64,000 nt of DNA from Mariniphaga sp041687255 (GCA_041687255.1 JAWLCL010000002.1:465092-529091), one strand, 5' to 3'; numbered from the stretch's first letter, positions 54,318 through 63,423 are shown. Notes: generated from the letters alone by a model not told the origin. A program made the numbers and translations.

Positions 54318-55970
54318 ATGGATAAGAAAAAACCCACGCTGGCAATATATGGAATTCAGGACAGGCAGGAATATGAGCATCCTTTTTATGTTCACGATCA
54401 CAATCTGGCCCTGACCGAAGGGGGTAAGGTTATTAATTTTCTTCAGCAGGAAAGGGTTTCCCGCAAAAAGAGGGACAATACCTTTCATATTCATCTGAAA
54501 GATATTCTCAAAGAAAAAAAGCTGCTGGCTGCTGATTATGATTTGGTATTTGTTGACAATACAGTGGGGCGCACATTTCTCACCCGACAGGGCGATGCAC
54601 GCTTTGAAGCGCCATTGGCGGCCGGATTGGCTACAGGACTTGAAAGAGGCAAATGCTGGTGGTTTGGAAAGGAGAGAACTGCATATGCTCTTAATCATGA
54701 ATTGGCCCACCTGTATTCCTGCCTTCCTTTTTTTGGCAATTTCAGGGAAAATAGTCTGCTGGTGCATTTCGATGGCGGAGCAAGTCAAAGCAATTTTTCT
54801 GCAGCGCATCTGTTAAATGGCAACTTTAGGTGGTTGGAGTATCACTGGGATATGAAACCATACAGCTCCATTTATAACGCAAATGCATTGGTGTTTGCAA
54901 TTTTGGGCGCTAAACTGCCGCAGCAAAATGCTGTGCCCGGAAAATTTATGGGTTTTTCTGGGTGGGGAACAGCTTCGGAAGAACTTAAAGAGTGGTTGCA
55001 GAAGAACAGCCTGTTTCAGGATATTTGGGGAAAAACTTCCTTATTTTTTCAACGGGCGGAGGAAGATTTTGGAGTTGTATTGCAGTCGTTTGATCTGAAA
55101 AATCGTTTTATTCAGGATGTAGCCGCCTCCCTGCAGGAGATTTTCATCGATAGGATACTTCAGCGGTTGCAAAAACTGGCTGAAGCAACAAAAGCTGACT
55201 ACCTTTACTACACCGGCGGTTCGGCATTAAATATAGTGGCAAATACCCGGATTATAAACAGTGGCATATTCCGGGAAGTTTTTATTCCCCCCTGTACTGA
55301 AGACAGTGGTCTGGCCCTGGGGGCTGCCGCCTTTACTGAATGGAAGAAGCACGGGAATATTAATGTACATGCACCATACCTGAATAACTGGAACATCGAA
55401 ACTGTAAAATTTCAGAACGATGTAAAAGCTATTGAGAAAACTGCTGAATTACTTGCCGGGGGAAAAGTAATTGGCGTATGCAACGGGTGGGGCGAGGCCG
55501 GCCCGCGTGCACTTGGAAACAGGAGTATACTTGCCCTGGCCGGCTCAAAAAAGCTGGCTGCAGAGATAAGCATCGGAATGAAAGGCCGTGAATGGTACCG
55601 CCCGCTGGCTCCGGTCGCCCTTATGGATAATGTAAAATATTTTACAGGACTTTCAACTGTACCTGAAATATCAAAATATATGCTGCTCGATTTTAACGTT
55701 CTTCCTGAAAGAAGAAAGGAATTAAAAGGCGCTGTTCATGCTGATGGCACCGCACGCTTTCAGACTTTGTTTAGCCGGCATGAAAATCAGTTCCTGTTCG
55801 ACTTACTCAGCATTCTGAATGATAAATATCAGATTAAGGCGCTGATAAATACCTCTTTTAACCAAAAAAATGAGCCCATTGTACATACCTGTAACGATGC
55901 CCTTGCTGCGGCAGAAAATATGAAGCTCTATGCGCTTGTTCTTAACGGAGGGCTGCAGATTTTAACTTAA
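54318..55970 (+). CDS. NodU/TobZ-type O-carbamoyltransferase
   Basis: A 550-residue enzyme that activates carbamoyl phosphate as carbamoyl adenylate and transfers the carbamoyl group to a hydroxyl of a sugar or antibiotic. The N-terminal Kae1-like domain has HDHNLAL (near residue 26), QQERVSRKKRD (near 50), NHELAHLYS (near 135) and LVHFDGGASQSNFSA. YYTGGSALNIVANTRI and PPCTEDSGLALGAA close this domain. The C-terminal domain includes GWGEAGPRALGNRSIL (near residue 395), EWYRPLAPV and LINTSFNQKNEPIV. All family motifs are present. It is the last gene of the operon with DUF2723, so the acceptor may be a cell-envelope glycan, by inference. Confidence 0.9.
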   Translation: MDKKKPTLAIYGIQDRQEYEHPFYVHDHNLALTEGGKVINFLQQERVSRKKRDNTFHIHLKDILKEKKLLAADYDLVFVDNTVGRTFLTRQGDARFEAPLAAGLATGLERGKCWWFGKERTAYALNHELAHLYSCLPFFGNFRENSLLVHFDGGASQSNFSAAHLLNGNFRWLEYHWDMKPYSSIYNANALVFAILGAKLPQQNAVPGKFMGFSGWGTASEELKEWLQKNSLFQDIWGKTSLFFQRAEEDFGVVLQSFDLKNRFIQDVAASLQEIFIDRILQRLQKLAEATKADYLYYTGGSALNIVANTRIINSGIFREVFIPPCTEDSGLALGAAAFTEWKKHGNINVHAPYLNNWNIETVKFQNDVKAIEKTAELLAGGKVIGVCNGWGEAGPRALGNRSILALAGSKKLAAEISIGMKGREWYRPLAPVALMDNVKYFTGLSTVPEISKYMLLDFNVLPERRKELKGAVHADGTARFQTLFSRHENQFLFDLLSILNDKYQIKALINTSFNQKNEPIVHTCNDALAAAENMKLYALVLNGGLQILT

Positions 55971-56189
55971 TGTCATTCTTTGCCGGATATTAAAATTTGT
56001 GGAATGGGAGAAGAGAGATAACTGATTGGTGCTGCTGTGGTAATGCCCTTGCAAATGGATTAATCATACGCCGGGGTGTTGCTCTGGGCTGAATTAGCCC
56101 GGACTGTCATGCTAAAGTACCTGCCTGACCGCTGTTTTTTCTGCTTATTGATTACCTTACAATGTAACCACGGGTTAAAAATGATTACC

Positions 56190-56197
56190 TATTTTTG
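56190..56197 (+). promoter_or_regulatory. Candidate -7 element for tsaB
   Basis: TATTTTTG fits TAnnTTTG and lies 18 bases upstream of the tsaB ATG, giving a leader of roughly a dozen bases. A -33 TTG at normal spacing is not visible. Confidence 0.4.
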
Positions 56198-56215
56198 TAT
56201 CCTTAACTTTAAAGA

Positions 56216-56926
56216 ATGGCTGTTATATTAAATATTGAAACCGCTACTGAAGTCTGTGCAGTTAATGTTGCACGTGATGGTAAGGTTCTTTTTGAGCGGG
56301 AAAGTCTTGAGGGTTTGAATCATTCCGAATTGCTGACGGTTTTCATTGAGGAATTATTCAGGGAAAGTGGATTTTCTGCGCGTCAGCTAGATGCAGTGGC
56401 TGTGAGCAAAGGTCCTGGATCATACACCGGATTGCGCATTGGTGTATCGGTGGCAAAGGGGCTTTGCTATTCGCTCGATATTCCTTTGCTGGCTGTGGGA
56501 ACACTCGATGCCATGGGCCGGTACACCGCTGAAAACCGGCACCAATATTTTCCTCAATCCGATGACAAGACTCTTTTTTGCCCGATGATTGATGCCCGCC
56601 GGATGGAGGTCTATACGGCTATGTACGATGCAGCTGGCAATCAGCTTGAACCGGTGTCGGCAAGAATTATTGATGAGAATGCATTCTCCGGCCAACTGGC
56701 TCAACACCGGGTATTATTCTTTGGTAACGGTGCTGAAAAATGCAAAACAGCCCTTGCTCATCCAAATGCTCTGTTTGCTGGTCCTCAAAAAGCTTCGGCA
56801 CGGTTTATGATTAAATATGCCGAAGACAAATTCATTAATAACAACAGGGAAGACGTTGCATACTTCGAACCTTTTTATTTGAAGGATTTCATAGCAACAA
56901 TCCCGCGAAAAAAGAGCTTTAAATGA
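56216..56926 (+). CDS. tsaB: tRNA threonylcarbamoyladenosine biosynthesis protein TsaB
   Basis: TsaB pairs with TsaD and TsaE to place the threonylcarbamoyl group on A37 of ANN-decoding tRNAs. The 236-residue product opens with ILNIETATEVCAVNVA, an actin-like phosphate-loop region. The signature AVSKGPGSYTGLRIGVSVAKG is at residues 62-82, and LLAVGTLDAMG with MIDARRMEVYTAMYD follows. It has no ATP-site residues of its own, as usual for TsaB. Its stop overlaps the start of the next gene by four bases (ATGA), so the two are coupled. Confidence 0.95.
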   Translation: MAVILNIETATEVCAVNVARDGKVLFERESLEGLNHSELLTVFIEELFRESGFSARQLDAVAVSKGPGSYTGLRIGVSVAKGLCYSLDIPLLAVGTLDAMGRYTAENRHQYFPQSDDKTLFCPMIDARRMEVYTAMYDAAGNQLEPVSARIIDENAFSGQLAQHRVLFFGNGAEKCKTALAHPNALFAGPQKASARFMIKYAEDKFINNNREDVAYFEPFYLKDFIATIPRKKSFK

Positions 56927-57657
56927 AGAAAATACTGATAACAGTGCTTTTGGTAACTTCGGTTGGTCTTCTTGCCGGGATAAGCAAGGAAAAAATACGG
57001 TTTGATTTAAAATTTGGTTTTATTAAGGGAGGAGAAGCTAATCTCATTATTACCGATACCATTTTTAACGATCAAAAGGCCATTCACTATTATATGGAAG
57101 GACGAACTACAGGAGTTACCGATAAACTATTTGGTGTGAACGATATTTATGAAACCATTGTGGATTCTGATAGCCGCTTGCCCCTGAAATCGATCCGAAA
57201 TATTAAGGAAGGACAATACCGATGGTATAATGAAACAATGTATTACCATGATGTTGATTCCATTAACAGCCAGAAATCGGGCTGGAGGAGTGTCCCCGAT
57301 AACCTTGTGGATATCATTTCCGTATTTTTTTATTTTATAAACCATTATCTGGACGACGGGATGCAGCAAGGCCTGAAGGTTACAATGCCTACGTTTCATG
57401 CCGATGAAATAAAAGATTATAGCGTAATGTACATGGGTGATAAAACCGTAGAAACTAAAAAAGGCAATATCGATTGCTATGTTTTGGCGCCAAATGTTGA
57501 TAAGGGGAAAGTATTAAAACGCTCCGACGGGCTGAAATTCTATGTTTCAAAAGAAACAAAACTTCCGGTCCTGCTGGAATTTGATATGCGGGTTGGCTCA
57601 TTAAAGGCCGAAATGCAAAGTTACCAGGTAAACGGGAAAGAGCAGGCGCTGAAATAA
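56923..57657 (+). CDS. Periplasmic DUF3108-family protein
   Basis: A 244-residue exported protein. Residues 1-20 are a signal peptide (KKILITVLLVTSVGLLAGIS). The mature part begins KIRFDLKFGFIKGGEANLII, the start of DUF3108 beta-rich domains, and contains FYFINHYLDDGMQQGLKV in the middle and a final LPVLLEFDMRVGSLKAEM. DUF3108 proteins are thought to bind lipids or act in envelope maintenance, but their function is not settled. It is translationally coupled to tsaB. Confidence 0.82.
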   Translation: MKKILITVLLVTSVGLLAGISKEKIRFDLKFGFIKGGEANLIITDTIFNDQKAIHYYMEGRTTGVTDKLFGVNDIYETIVDSDSRLPLKSIRNIKEGQYRWYNETMYYHDVDSINSQKSGWRSVPDNLVDIISVFFYFINHYLDDGMQQGLKVTMPTFHADEIKDYSVMYMGDKTVETKKGNIDCYVLAPNVDKGKVLKRSDGLKFYVSKETKLPVLLEFDMRVGSLKAEMQSYQVNGKEQALK

Positions 57658-57692
57658 TTCGTTTTTTCTTTGGCTAATAATACAGGAATGAG

Positions 57693-57721
57693 TTGATATT
57701 TAACCGATTTGTTTATTTTTG
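57693..57721 (+). promoter_or_regulatory. Promoter of efp
   Basis: A TTG at 57693-57695 and a TATTTTTG at 57714-57721 are separated by 18 bases, close to the Bacteroidetes -33/-7 layout. The leader would be about 22 bases. This is the best-spaced promoter found in the window. Confidence 0.55.
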
Positions 57722-57748
57722 CACCGTCTAAATAAAAAATAAGAATTC

Positions 57749-58318
57749 ATGGCTACAACAGCAGATTTTAGAAACGGGATGTGCCTTATGTTCAAGGACG
57801 ATATTTATACGATTGTAAGTTTCCTGCACGTAAAACCAGGTAAAGGTCCGGCATTTGTCCGTACTAAATTAAAAAATGTAAAAACCGGACGGGTAATTGA
57901 AAATACTTTCAACTCAGGTGTAAAAGTGGATGAGGTACGGGTTGAGCGTCGTCAGTACCAGTATTTGTACAAGGATGATATGGGTTTTAACTTCATGAAT
58001 ACCGAAACTTTCGAGCAGGTCTCCATCCCCGAGTCCATGCTTGAAAACTCTGATTTAATGAAAGAAGGACAGGTTGTTGAAATACAATTCCATGCCGATA
58101 GCGAAACGCCGTTGACCGTTGATATGCCTCCGTTTGTTGAACTGCAGATTACCCAAACCATCGAAGGGGAAAAGGGAAATACCGCCAGTTCAACTGCCTT
58201 AAAACCTGCTACCCTTGAAACAGGAGCCGAAATTATGGTGCCCATGTTTATCAATGAAGGCGAGGTAATAAAAATCGATACCCGCGATCGCTCTTACAGT
58301 GAACGTGTGAAAAACTAA
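57749..58318 (+). CDS. efp: Translation elongation factor P
   Basis: EF-P binds between the P and E sites of the ribosome and relieves stalling at proline runs. The 189-residue protein has the three-domain length of the family. The tip of domain I reads HVKPGKGPAFVRTKL, with the conserved lysine at position 32 that is modified in some bacteria. Domains II and III (about 70-189) contain YLYKDDMGFNFMNTETFEQ and PMFINEGEVIKIDTRDRSYSERV. No modification genes are nearby. Confidence 0.97.
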   Translation: MATTADFRNGMCLMFKDDIYTIVSFLHVKPGKGPAFVRTKLKNVKTGRVIENTFNSGVKVDEVRVERRQYQYLYKDDMGFNFMNTETFEQVSIPESMLENSDLMKEGQVVEIQFHADSETPLTVDMPPFVELQITQTIEGEKGNTASSTALKPATLETGAEIMVPMFINEGEVIKIDTRDRSYSERVKN

Positions 58319-58340
58319 AACATTATATATAGATTTTCTT

Positions 58341-58373
58341 AAATCCGGACTGGTATTCAGCCCGGATTTTTTT
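58341..58373 (+). terminator. Intrinsic terminator of efp
   Basis: An 8-bp stem (AAATCCGG at 58341-58348 with CCGGATTT at 58362-58369) is followed by a T-run to 58373. It starts 22 bases after the efp stop codon. Confidence 0.88.
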
Positions 58374-58625
58374 GGCCTGTTACAGTAAAAAAAAAAGAAA
58401 TGTAAATCTTTATCTGCCTTAACTGGTCATTTTATCTCAAATCTTCTTCACACCAACGACGCAATATTCCGCTTAATAACTCCAGGGTCTTACCAAGGGT
58501 CTCGTTATGCCAGGCGCACATTTTACCGAGCCATGGGGTGGGATATTAGTTAAAATCCCGGTTATATTATCTATAGGGCAAGCCCGTACTTTATTCGTAT
58601 CAAAGTCGTATTAAATTCGCATTTT

Positions 58626-58669
58626 TCCGACTTTACTACGACTTTATTACGACTTTAACACGACTTTAG
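58626..58669. repeat. Four-copy 11-bp tandem repeat, core ACGACTTTA
   Basis: Consecutive units TCCGACTTTAC, TACGACTTTAT, TACGACTTTAA and CACGACTTTAG fill 44 bases without gaps. An inverted partial unit AAAGTCGTA lies just upstream (58602-58610), so the region can also fold into a hairpin. The neighbouring CGTATTAAATTCGC (58607-58620) resembles the arm of the inverted repeat at 11427. Confidence 0.8.
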
Positions 58670-59419
58670 TAAGCAATTATTATACTTTAAGACCTGCACA
58701 ATTCTCTCATCGCAGATAGAAAGAAAATCATTAATCTTGTGGGAAAGCAGCAGCTGGAAGCTTCTAAGTCACTCCTGGTATTCAACCGAACTTCAAAATG
58801 AATAACATTTATCGGTTTTCAAATTGTAGCTAAAGGTTACTTTTCCCAATGGAATACATCAGAATTACCTTTCTGTCCGACGGCTCCGCCTGGCTGACTA
58901 ACTCCTGTCGTACGAAACCTCAAAGCTGTCATTGCGCGTGGGTTGTCATTGAAAAAACAGGTTTTCCCATCAGCCACCAAAGCATCATTGTTGTAAAGAA
59001 CCTTTGCAATCGCATGGAGCAAAGCAATCTGTACAAACTAGCACTTCCAAATTTACACATCATTAATGGCCGCTGCCAACCGGTACAGATTGCCGCTCCC
59101 CCGCCTAACCTACGCGAAGGTTTATACTCTGATACAGGTAAATGCTGCACGATACCTACAGCTTATTATTAAAGCAGGCGGGTCCGTCAGCTGACGGAGC
59201 AATGACGGCTTCATAGTGGGGACAGCATGCGGCGAGGAAAAAACGATGTTTTATGATGCAACATATGTGCCGCAGACAACACTTCCCACTAGTTTGTTAT
59301 ATAGTAGTGAGCAGGGTCTTATCCACCCAAAATCTTTTGCAGTCTGAACTAATAATAAATGTTTTGCCTGAAAGGTTAAAAACCTGATTGCTTTGGTTTT
59401 TAGGAAAGATTTAAACGCG

Positions 59420-60880
59420 TCAATGCCGGTTCTTTAGAACCTGGTCAGATTGTTTACGGGAGTATATGTCGATGGCTACAATCATGGCCGTGAATCCCCA
59501 GAACGGTACTGAGAGTTTATCTGTATCGAGGAAGTTGTTCAGGAAGCCATGGATATAATAGGTTATCAGCCCAATAAGGGCAGCCAGAACGATGCCGCGC
59601 AGGCGGGGGTCATCAAGTCGCGACCAGGTATTGATGGCGGTATACATTAAAGTTATTATAATAATCAGGAAGGTAACCGTTCCTGCGACTCCTGACTCCG
59701 CGAGAGGCCCCAGGTATTCACTGTGGGCATTTCCACCATCGCCGGCGTTGGTGCTTATAATGGTTCTGTCTTTTTTTAGCTGGTATTTGCCATATTGAAA
59801 ACTATAGGTGCCGGGGCCATAACCAAACACAGGCCGTTCTTCGAACATGCGGAGAGCGCTTTTCCAGCGGTTCAGGCGTTCAAGGTTGGAGGCATCTGAT
59901 GAAATATTTGTCATTGATGAGAAATGTTCGGTCAGGTTTGATGAAGATTCATCGGAGTTGCGTTCCAGGTACATCACTATTTCAGTCTGAAAGGAAAAGA
60001 TAAATGTAAGAACAACAATGGCGGTTATCGCAATTGTTTTGAACCGGATTCGGAGCATGATTACGGCAAGGACTGTTAAGGCGGCCATCATGCTCAGCCA
60101 TGCTGCACGACTGTATGATAATATAAAGGCAATCAGCAATATGCCTGTAACGACTGCTGATAATGCCCTCACCTTTACCGGGTAATTCCTGCTTAGGGTA
60201 AACAGGGCAGCAAACGGCAGATACATAGCAATAGCGGCCCCGTAAGAGGTGTGGTCGTTATAAAAAGGGAAAACAACAAAATGGGCTGCCTGTTTGTTGA
60301 GAAGGCCGTATCCCCAATGCCTGTATATGGAATAAAAGATTACAATCAGAAAACCTGCCAGATAAAGCCATACGTATTTTTCAATTTTATTTCCACCCGT
60401 AAAAATCTTTGCCATAATGAAATAGAATGCCACCAGGAACCAAATCCGTCCCAGCAGAAACTTAAATGAAACAATGGGCATTGAGCTGGTCAGGGCAGTA
60501 ATGAATATCCATATAAGGTTCAGGTAAATAGCCAGCGATACCGGGTGCAAAAGTATTTTGCGGTCGAATTTCCGTTCATGTGCCACTTTGAGCAGGAACA
60601 ACAGTAACACAGCAAAAAGTATCGGCTCGGTGGGCAGGAACATGCTAAACCCGATTTCCGGCATCAGGTATCTCAGTTCAACCGATAACGGGGCAAAGAA
60701 TACAACAAACCAGACAAGCTTATCGAATGAGAAAACTGCCAGAAGAGCTGCAGCCAAAAGAAACGGCAGCGTATTAACAGCCATGGAATGGCGTGTTACC
60801 AAAAACCAGATGTTCAAGAGGAGAAATCCGGTTGAAAGCAGGTAAAAAGAAGCAATTTTTATGGCATTGTTTTGAAACAC
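59420..60880 (-). CDS. O-antigen ligase/polymerase-family membrane protein
   Basis: A 486-residue protein with about twelve hydrophobic segments. The large external loop (about residues 305-395) holds RLNRWKSALRMFEERPVFGYGPGTYSF and GGNAHSEYLGPLAESG. The FGYGPG and NAHSEYL motifs mark the WaaL/Wzy-like O-antigen ligase family, with the histidine thought to be catalytic. It joins a lipid-linked glycan to an acceptor or to another chain. It is separated by about 14 kb from the main polysaccharide locus and follows a Wzz-like gene by three bases, so the two work together. Confidence 0.88.
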   Translation of the reverse strand: MFQNNAIKIASFYLLSTGFLLLNIWFLVTRHSMAVNTLPFLLAAALLAVFSFDKLVWFVVFFAPLSVELRYLMPEIGFSMFLPTEPILFAVLLLFLLKVAHERKFDRKILLHPVSLAIYLNLIWIFITALTSSMPIVSFKFLLGRIWFLVAFYFIMAKIFTGGNKIEKYVWLYLAGFLIVIFYSIYRHWGYGLLNKQAAHFVVFPFYNDHTSYGAAIAMYLPFAALFTLSRNYPVKVRALSAVVTGILLIAFILSYSRAAWLSMMAALTVLAVIMLRIRFKTIAITAIVVLTFIFSFQTEIVMYLERNSDESSSNLTEHFSSMTNISSDASNLERLNRWKSALRMFEERPVFGYGPGTYSFQYGKYQLKKDRTIISTNAGDGGNAHSEYLGPLAESGVAGTVTFLIIIITLMYTAINTWSRLDDPRLRGIVLAALIGLITYYIHGFLNNFLDTDKLSVPFWGFTAMIVAIDIYSRKQSDQVLKNRH

Positions 60881-60883
60881 CTG

Positions 60884-61834
60884 TTAAGTAGTTTTCCTGT
60901 AATCAAGTACCAGAAACACAAGTATGGCCAGGAATATGGCTGAAAAGGTGGTAAATGCAACAATCATCCATCTTACCGGATAGGCTTTTTTATCGGCAGG
61001 AACCGGATGCTCCACGATGTGAGCATAGGTGATTTCTTTTTCAAATTCAGATAAATGAAACTCGCGTTCCCTGCTGAGGGAATCAATGACACTTACAGTC
61101 GAATTGAAATTAACTTCAAGCACTTTGGCCTCGGCTCCTTTCTCTGCAAGATTGTTGTATAAATCCTGAATCTTACGGGCATCGGCCGAAGCCATTCTCC
61201 CATTGGCAAGGGCATTCATATATCCTTCGGTAACACGTTCAACCTGGCTTGAATAATCCAGTATGCCATACTCCTTGCGCATCGCACTGATACGTGACGT
61301 CAGGGTATCGAGTTCAGTGTATTTCTTACGTAATCTGTTGTCCATTATCTCAACCATCTCCCAATCTTTTGCCTTGTGCATTTCCCGAACTTTCAGGTTG
61401 TAAAAATGGATGATGGAATCGCACATATCACTTGCCCGCCGGGGGTCGTGATCCATCACTTTTATTTCAACCGTTTCGAAGGTCGTTTTCCCCGCATTAA
61501 CATTTTCATTGTACCTGTCAAACATGTATGTCATGTAATATGGGTTGTTACGGTCAATGTTATACACCTCGTCAAGGTTGAAAGCTTCAATCACCTGTTG
61601 CTTGATGTCTCTTGAATTGATGATTTCCAGCATCTGTTCGCTTTCCGATTCTTCACTCAGAGCCCAGATGTTGGAGGGATAAACCCTTGCCGTTGACCTG
61701 TATTTTGGTGTAATAAATGCAGGCCCTGAAAAGAAAGCTGCAAGGATAACCGCGATTATTCCAATAACAATAAAGTGAAATTTTCTTTTCCAGATAACGT
61801 CGAGTATCCGCTGGTTGTCGAAAAAATTATTCAT
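60884..61834 (-). CDS. Wzz-like chain-length determinant protein
   Basis: A 316-residue inner-membrane protein. The first helix is at about residues 17-40 (FHFIVIGIIAVILAAFFSGPAF), followed by YRSTARVYPSNIWA, the usual start of the Wzz periplasmic domain. A coiled coil occupies about 165-265, and the second helix lies near 288-309. No kinase domain is attached, unlike the protein at 17702-20062. It would set the modal length of a glycan made by the neighbouring ligase/polymerase-type gene. It lies 76 bases downstream of tyrS and may be transcribed with it. Confidence 0.85.
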   Translation of the reverse strand: MNNFFDNQRILDVIWKRKFHFIVIGIIAVILAAFFSGPAFITPKYRSTARVYPSNIWALSEESESEQMLEIINSRDIKQQVIEAFNLDEVYNIDRNNPYYMTYMFDRYNENVNAGKTTFETVEIKVMDHDPRRASDMCDSIIHFYNLKVREMHKAKDWEMVEIMDNRLRKKYTELDTLTSRISAMRKEYGILDYSSQVERVTEGYMNALANGRMASADARKIQDLYNNLAEKGAEAKVLEVNFNSTVSVIDSLSREREFHLSEFEKEITYAHIVEHPVPADKKAYPVRWMIVAFTTFSAIFLAILVFLVLDYRKTT

Positions 61835-61910
61835 AAAACTGGTTTCATTTGATAGCTAATAAGCAACGGTTTCTATCGGTTTTTATTATGTCAATTTATT
61901 GATTTTGATT

Positions 61911-63206
61911 CTATTGTTGTGCAATTATAAGTGAATAATTTTTCTTTCCTTTTTGTGCGAGGATATATTTTTCGCCAATAAGATAATCATTGTTTATGAT
62001 TAAAGCCTCATCACCTATTTTTTCTTTGTTAATGCTCAGTCCATTTCCTTTTATTGTGCGGCGCAGTTCACCTTTTGAGGGAAAGACTTCTGTTTTTTCG
62101 GCAAGTAAATCCACCACATTAATGCCGTTTTCAAGTTCAGCTTTTGCAACAAAAAACTGCGGTACGCCTTCAAACACTGAAAGGAAAGTACGTTCGTCGA
62201 GCTTTTTAAGCTGCTCCGCAGTTCCTTTGCCAAAAAGGATTTGTGAGGCTTCAACTGCCATCTCATAATCTCCCCGTGAATGTACCATAACAGTTACCTC
62301 TTCTGCCAAACGTTTTTGAAGCAGCCGTTCATGCGGCGCCTGCTGGTGTTCGGCAACCAGTTCGGCGACTGTTTCCTTACTTAGCGGTGTGAATATCTTA
62401 ATGTATTTTTCAGCATCGGCATCCGAAGTGTTAAGCCAGAACTGGTAAAAATGATAAGGAGAAGTGCGATCGGGGTCCAGCCAGATGTTTCCCTGTTCGG
62501 TTTTTCCAAACTTTGAGCCGTCGGCTTTGGTTATGAGCGGCACGGTAAGTGCATAAGCTTCACCACCGTCTTTACGGCGGATTAATTCGGTGCCGGTTGT
62601 GATGTTGCCCCACTGGTCGGAACCTCCCATTTGCAGTTTACAATTCATATTCCGGTAAAGCCACAGGAAATCAAATCCCTGCACCAGCTGATAGGTGAAT
62701 TCGGTAAATGACATTCCCTCTTTCGATTCGGCTCCCAGACGTTTTTTTACCGAATCCTTTGCCATCATATAATTTACGGTGATGTGCTTGCCAATGTCGC
62801 GGATAAATTCCAAAAATGAAATCTCCTTCATCCAGTCGTAGTTGTTTACGAGTACTGCAGCATTGGGGGCACCGGTTTCAAAGTCGAGGAATTTGGCCAG
62901 CTGTTTTTTGATGCACTCCTGGTTGTGGCGCAGGGTAGGTTCATCGAGCAGGTTGCGCTCTTCCGATTTTCCCGACGGATCGCCAATCATACCGGTGGCT
63001 CCGCCAATAAGAGCTATGGGCTTATGCCCGGCAAGCTGGAAATGTTTCAGCACCATTACCCCCACCAGGTGGCCTATATGCAGTGAGTCGGCTGTAGGGT
63101 CAATGCCCAGGTAAGCCGATGTTTGTTCCTTTTTAAGTTGTTCCTCCGTTCCGGGCATGATGTCGTGCAGCATGCCTCTCCATTGCAAATCTTCTACAAA
63201 ATTCAT
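61911..63206 (-). CDS. tyrS: Tyrosyl-tRNA synthetase
   Basis: A 431-residue class I aminoacyl-tRNA synthetase that charges tRNA-Tyr. The ATP motif HIGHL is at residues 43-47 and the KMSKS counterpart is KFGKT at 232-236. The tyrosine-binding region has MGGSDQWGNITTG near 193-205. A C-terminal S4 RNA-binding domain starts near 365 and ends with IGDEALIINNDYLIGEKYILAQKGKK. I choose the ATG at 63206: the open frame extends to 63401, but that part translates a low-complexity repeat and would lie upstream of the promoter at 63256-63263. Confidence 0.97.
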   Translation of the reverse strand: MNFVEDLQWRGMLHDIMPGTEEQLKKEQTSAYLGIDPTADSLHIGHLVGVMVLKHFQLAGHKPIALIGGATGMIGDPSGKSEERNLLDEPTLRHNQECIKKQLAKFLDFETGAPNAAVLVNNYDWMKEISFLEFIRDIGKHITVNYMMAKDSVKKRLGAESKEGMSFTEFTYQLVQGFDFLWLYRNMNCKLQMGGSDQWGNITTGTELIRRKDGGEAYALTVPLITKADGSKFGKTEQGNIWLDPDRTSPYHFYQFWLNTSDADAEKYIKIFTPLSKETVAELVAEHQQAPHERLLQKRLAEEVTVMVHSRGDYEMAVEASQILFGKGTAEQLKKLDERTFLSVFEGVPQFFVAKAELENGINVVDLLAEKTEVFPSKGELRRTIKGNGLSINKEKIGDEALIINNDYLIGEKYILAQKGKKNYSLIIAQQ

Positions 63207-63255
63207 TGTTAAAAGTTTTAGTGTCCCCTGCCTCAGGCACGGGCTGAAATGCGGA

Positions 63256-63263
63256 CAAAGATA
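63256..63263 (-). promoter_or_regulatory. -7 promoter element of tyrS
   Basis: On the minus strand the bases read TATCTTTG, an exact consensus match, about 50 bases upstream of the tyrS ATG. A TTG lies 23 bases further upstream, slightly beyond normal spacing. Confidence 0.55.
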
Positions 63264-63280
63264 AGAAATGCCGGGGTAAA

Positions 63281-63358
63281 AATTGCCAAATTGCCAAATT
63301 GTGAATTTGATAATTGTGAAATGGTTAAATTTTGAGATGGCTAAACTGCCAAATTGTG
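63281..63358. repeat. Degenerate low-complexity repeat of AATTGCCA / AATTGTGA units
   Basis: About 80 bases contain repeated variants of AAATTGCC and AAATTGTGA. It lies directly upstream of the tyrS promoter. Such degenerate repeats are widespread between genes in this phylum and have no assigned role. Confidence 0.6.
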
Positions 63359-63423
63359 GGGACGACCGGGAGTCGGATTTTGTAAATCCGACATTTATCA
63401 AGATAAATGAGATTCATGAGAAA

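Larger units (their letters stand above)
58319..59419. other. 1.1-kb convergent non-coding region
   Basis: It lies between efp (plus) and the O-antigen-ligase-like gene (minus). It holds the efp terminator, an 11-bp tandem repeat (58626-58669) and a 16-base palindrome TCCGTCAGCTGACGGA at 59183-59198. Short frames on both strands between 58837 and 59172 overlap each other and show no family features. A 37-codon minus-strand fragment at 58432-58545 is noted under rejected items. Confidence 0.5.

Noticed and set aside
56084..56102. Hairpin GGGCT-GAATT-AGCCC upstream of tsaB as terminator of the carbamoyltransferase operon
   Set aside because: The stem is only five strong pairs and no T-run follows on the plus strand.
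58432..58545. Minus-strand fragment reading GKMCAWHNETLGKTLELLSG and ending RRWCEEDLR
   Set aside because: It looks protein-like but has only 37 codons, no start codon at its head and no family I can name. It may be a gene remnant, yet the evidence does not support a feature.
58837..59172. Overlapping frames on both strands after efp
   Set aside because: Three frames cover each other, none has coding-like composition or a recognisable domain, and the sequence is interrupted by palindromic and repeat-like DNA.
63207..63401. N-terminal extension of tyrosyl-tRNA synthetase
   Set aside because: The added 65 residues translate a low-complexity repeat, are absent from TyrS proteins and lie upstream of an exact -7 promoter element.
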